Assembly (NCBI GenBank): GCA_026770585.1
Contig: MU646363.1
Location: forward strand, 324,113-336,337
Source: Baffinella frigidus
Lineage: Eukaryota; Cryptophyceae; Cryptomonadales; Baffinellaceae
Reading direction: 5' to 3'
DNA: 12,225 nucleotides
In this document: positions 11,254-12,225 of the stretch, in pieces
Numbering within the stretch: the stretch's first letter is position 1
Layout of the letters: every line of letters begins with the position of its first letter
The notes under the pieces: generated by a model
Database searches by the model: none
The model's input: the letters and a program-made list of their open reading frames with translations, nothing else
What the model was told of the DNA's origin: nothing
Made by a program: the position numbers and the translations under genes

Positions 11254-11453
11254 GGGCTGCTGCGCGGGGGCTCCTTTCTGCTTTTCGCGCGGGGTGTTTT
11301 CAGTCAACGCCCGGTTGACTGATCCTCAGCACGCGCTTGTGCGCGGATCGGTTGAGTGAAAAGTCTTGTTCAGGGAAGGGTTGAGTGAAATTCTTGCGCG
11401 GGGTTGTTCGCGGACCCACGCGGAGTGTTGAGAGCGTACACGCCGACCCCAAC
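11254..11453. other. Gene-free GC-rich spacer
   Basis: Hairpin CAGTCAAC-GCCCG-GTTGACTG (11301-11321). Direct repeat GGTTGAGTGAAA..TCTTG at about 11350 and 11379. No gene recognised. Confidence 0.45.
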
Positions 11454-11455
11454 AT

Positions 11456-11626
11456 CCACCAACCCTCACGGAAGGACCAAACAGTCGATTTTCGACCTAT
11501 CTCCAAAAGTTGATTTTGCGCCAAGATTGCAACTTGTTGAGTTGTAGCCAGGCAAATTCGCCTGGCTGTCAAGGCGAAGTCAAGGTCTGAAAATCTACTG
11601 TTTGGTCCTTCCGTGAGGGTTAGTGG
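11456..11626. mobile_element. 171-bp CCAC...GTGG MITE, AT target duplication
   Basis: Ends CCACCAACCCTCACGGAAGG and the inverse of CCACTAACCCTCACGGAAGG, continuing ACCAAACAGT and GATTTTC. AT on both sides (11454-11455, 11627-11628). Intact relative of the truncated element at 366-558. Confidence 0.92.
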
Positions 11627-11722
11627 ATACGTGCGTCTCGCGAAGAATGACAAGATAATGAGACACGGGGCAAAGCGGGAGCACCGGGCGACACGTGCGA
11701 GTTTGGAACCCGGGGGGGCATA

Positions 11723-11823
11723 CCACAAGAGGCTAACCAGGCGAACAGAATGAAACCCGGGGGCTGTACAAGTAGGGCCTATCCGTAAGTGATTTATAAC
11801 CGACCGACCGCTGAGCGGCCGGT
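11723..11823. mobile_element. Left part of a CCAC...GTGG MITE
   Basis: CCACAAGAGGCTAACCAGGC then GAACAGAATGAAAC matches the left end of the 4285-4465 family. An imperfect hairpin near 11803-11823 has the centre CCGCTGAGCGG, identical to the centre at 11109-11119. The right end was not found. Confidence 0.6.
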
Positions 11824-11866
11824 AACGTGAGCATATGCTTAGGTCTGGCGCGTGTTTTAGCATATT

Positions 11867-12062
11867 TCGAACACATTTGAGCCGTTTGAACTAGTTTGAG
11901 TTTGATTCGAACCAGTTGGGAGCTCGATTTGAACGAGTTTGAGTTCGATTTGAACGAGTTTGAGTTTCATTTGACCTAGTTTGCGTAGGCGAGTTTGAGT
12001 CTCATTTGAACCAGTTTGAGTAGGCGAGTTTGAGTTTGATTTTGATTTGAACTGGTTTGAGT
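11867..12062 (+). repeat. Tandem GAGTTTGA array, 21- and 35-bp units
   Basis: Units CGATTTGAACGAGTTTGAGTT (21 bp), then a 35-bp unit twice (CATTTGAACCAGTTTGAG plus TAGGCGAGTTTGAGTYT). In minus sense the array begins at the donor of the exon at 12065-12196 (CAG|GTACTCAAACC), so it would be the start of that intron. Confidence 0.88.
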
Positions 12063-12064
12063 AC

Positions 12065-12196
12065 CTGCTGCTGCTGGCCGGTAGGCGTCTGGCCGCGTTG
12101 CTGCGCCTGTGCCTGTTGGTGCGCTTGCATCTGATGGTGCTGGATCTGCGTTTTGGAAATGCCGGTCAGTGTGTCATCCTTTGTCATTCTTCGCGT
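12065..12196 (-). CDS. Candidate Q-rich exon, most 5' island, contains a possible start
   Basis: Minus sense: TTTCTGGTAGCAG (acceptor-like, 12197-12199), then TRRMTKDDTLTGISK, TQIQHHQMQAHQQAQAQQ and RGQTPTGQQQQ, ending CAG|GTACTC with GT at 12063-12064. It is 132 bases from the acceptor or 123 from the ATG at 12185-12187, both whole codons. MTKDDTLTGISKTQIQ is not low complexity and reads like real protein; the rest is a Q/H/A-rich helix-like stretch. The ATG could be the gene's start, with the exon's upstream part as 5' leader, or an internal Met. The window ends 29 bp upstream in a C11 run, so the promoter is not visible. Product unknown. Confidence 0.52.
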
Positions 12197-12225
12197 CTGC
12201 TACCAGAAACAAGACCCCCCCCCCC

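Noticed and set aside
11300-11863. 187-residue minus-strand open frame
   Set aside because: It crosses the whole MITE 11456-11626 and the start of another. Chance open frame in GC-rich DNA.

Overview
This window looks like nuclear DNA from a eukaryote with a repeat-rich genome. I see no operons, ribosome binding sites or long conserved ORFs. It carries interstitial telomere-type 7-mers (TTTAGGG and its TTTCGGG variant), many short foldback/MITE-like elements, microsatellites, and small glutamine-rich coding islands edged by GT/AG splice-type borders. TTTAGGG telomeres occur in plants, many green algae and several other protist groups, so an alga or plant-like lineage is plausible but not proven. 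The last 11 bases are a C homopolymer, which may be a contig edge.

Coding content: I find no intact single-exon gene. On the minus strand there is a chain of Q/G/P/M-rich islands. In gene order they lie at 12196-12065, 9644-9588, 8439-8356, 8049-8002, 7937-7923, 7557-7525, 6997-6695, 5765-5637, 4808-4735, 2278-2212 and 218-159. Most start after CAG, nearly all end in CAG|GT, and nine of the eleven have lengths divisible by three. I read them as exons of one large split gene, or a decaying array of duplicated exons, for a low-complexity glutamine-rich protein. I cannot name it. Several islands are copies of each other.

Non-coding layout: almost everything else is repeats. (1) Short elements with CCAC...GTGG (or CCAT...GTGG) ends and 2-bp target duplications: 1478-1668, 4285-4465, 5495-5620, 6016-6141, 8163-8353, 11456-11626. 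(2) Elements flanked by AT (equally readable as TA): 581-742, 2844-3014, 3853-4011, 7320-7477, 7570-7718, plus truncated relatives at 4585-4716 and 9131-9232. (3) Long-arm foldbacks at 2023-2188, 2844-3014, 3296-3492 and 10831-11009. (4) Elements with other duplications: 8645-8784 (GACTG) and 6229-6373 (ACTC). None encodes a transposase. (5) Tandem arrays: TTCGGG-type 1-137, 11-mers 2476-2790, TACACCC 7840-7909, TTTCGGG 9419-9582, TTTAGGG 9659-9720, GA/GT 9923-10089, (GA)25 10436-10485, and GAGTTTGA-type 11867-12062.

How the parts relate: the mobile elements crowd the exon borders. Five islands have an element end within 20 bp of a splice border, and three exon copies have been split by an element. 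Internal duplications supply empty-site comparisons, so two insertions can be reconstructed by eye. Telomere-like tracts sit directly beside several islands, in places as the presumptive intron sequence next to the splice site.
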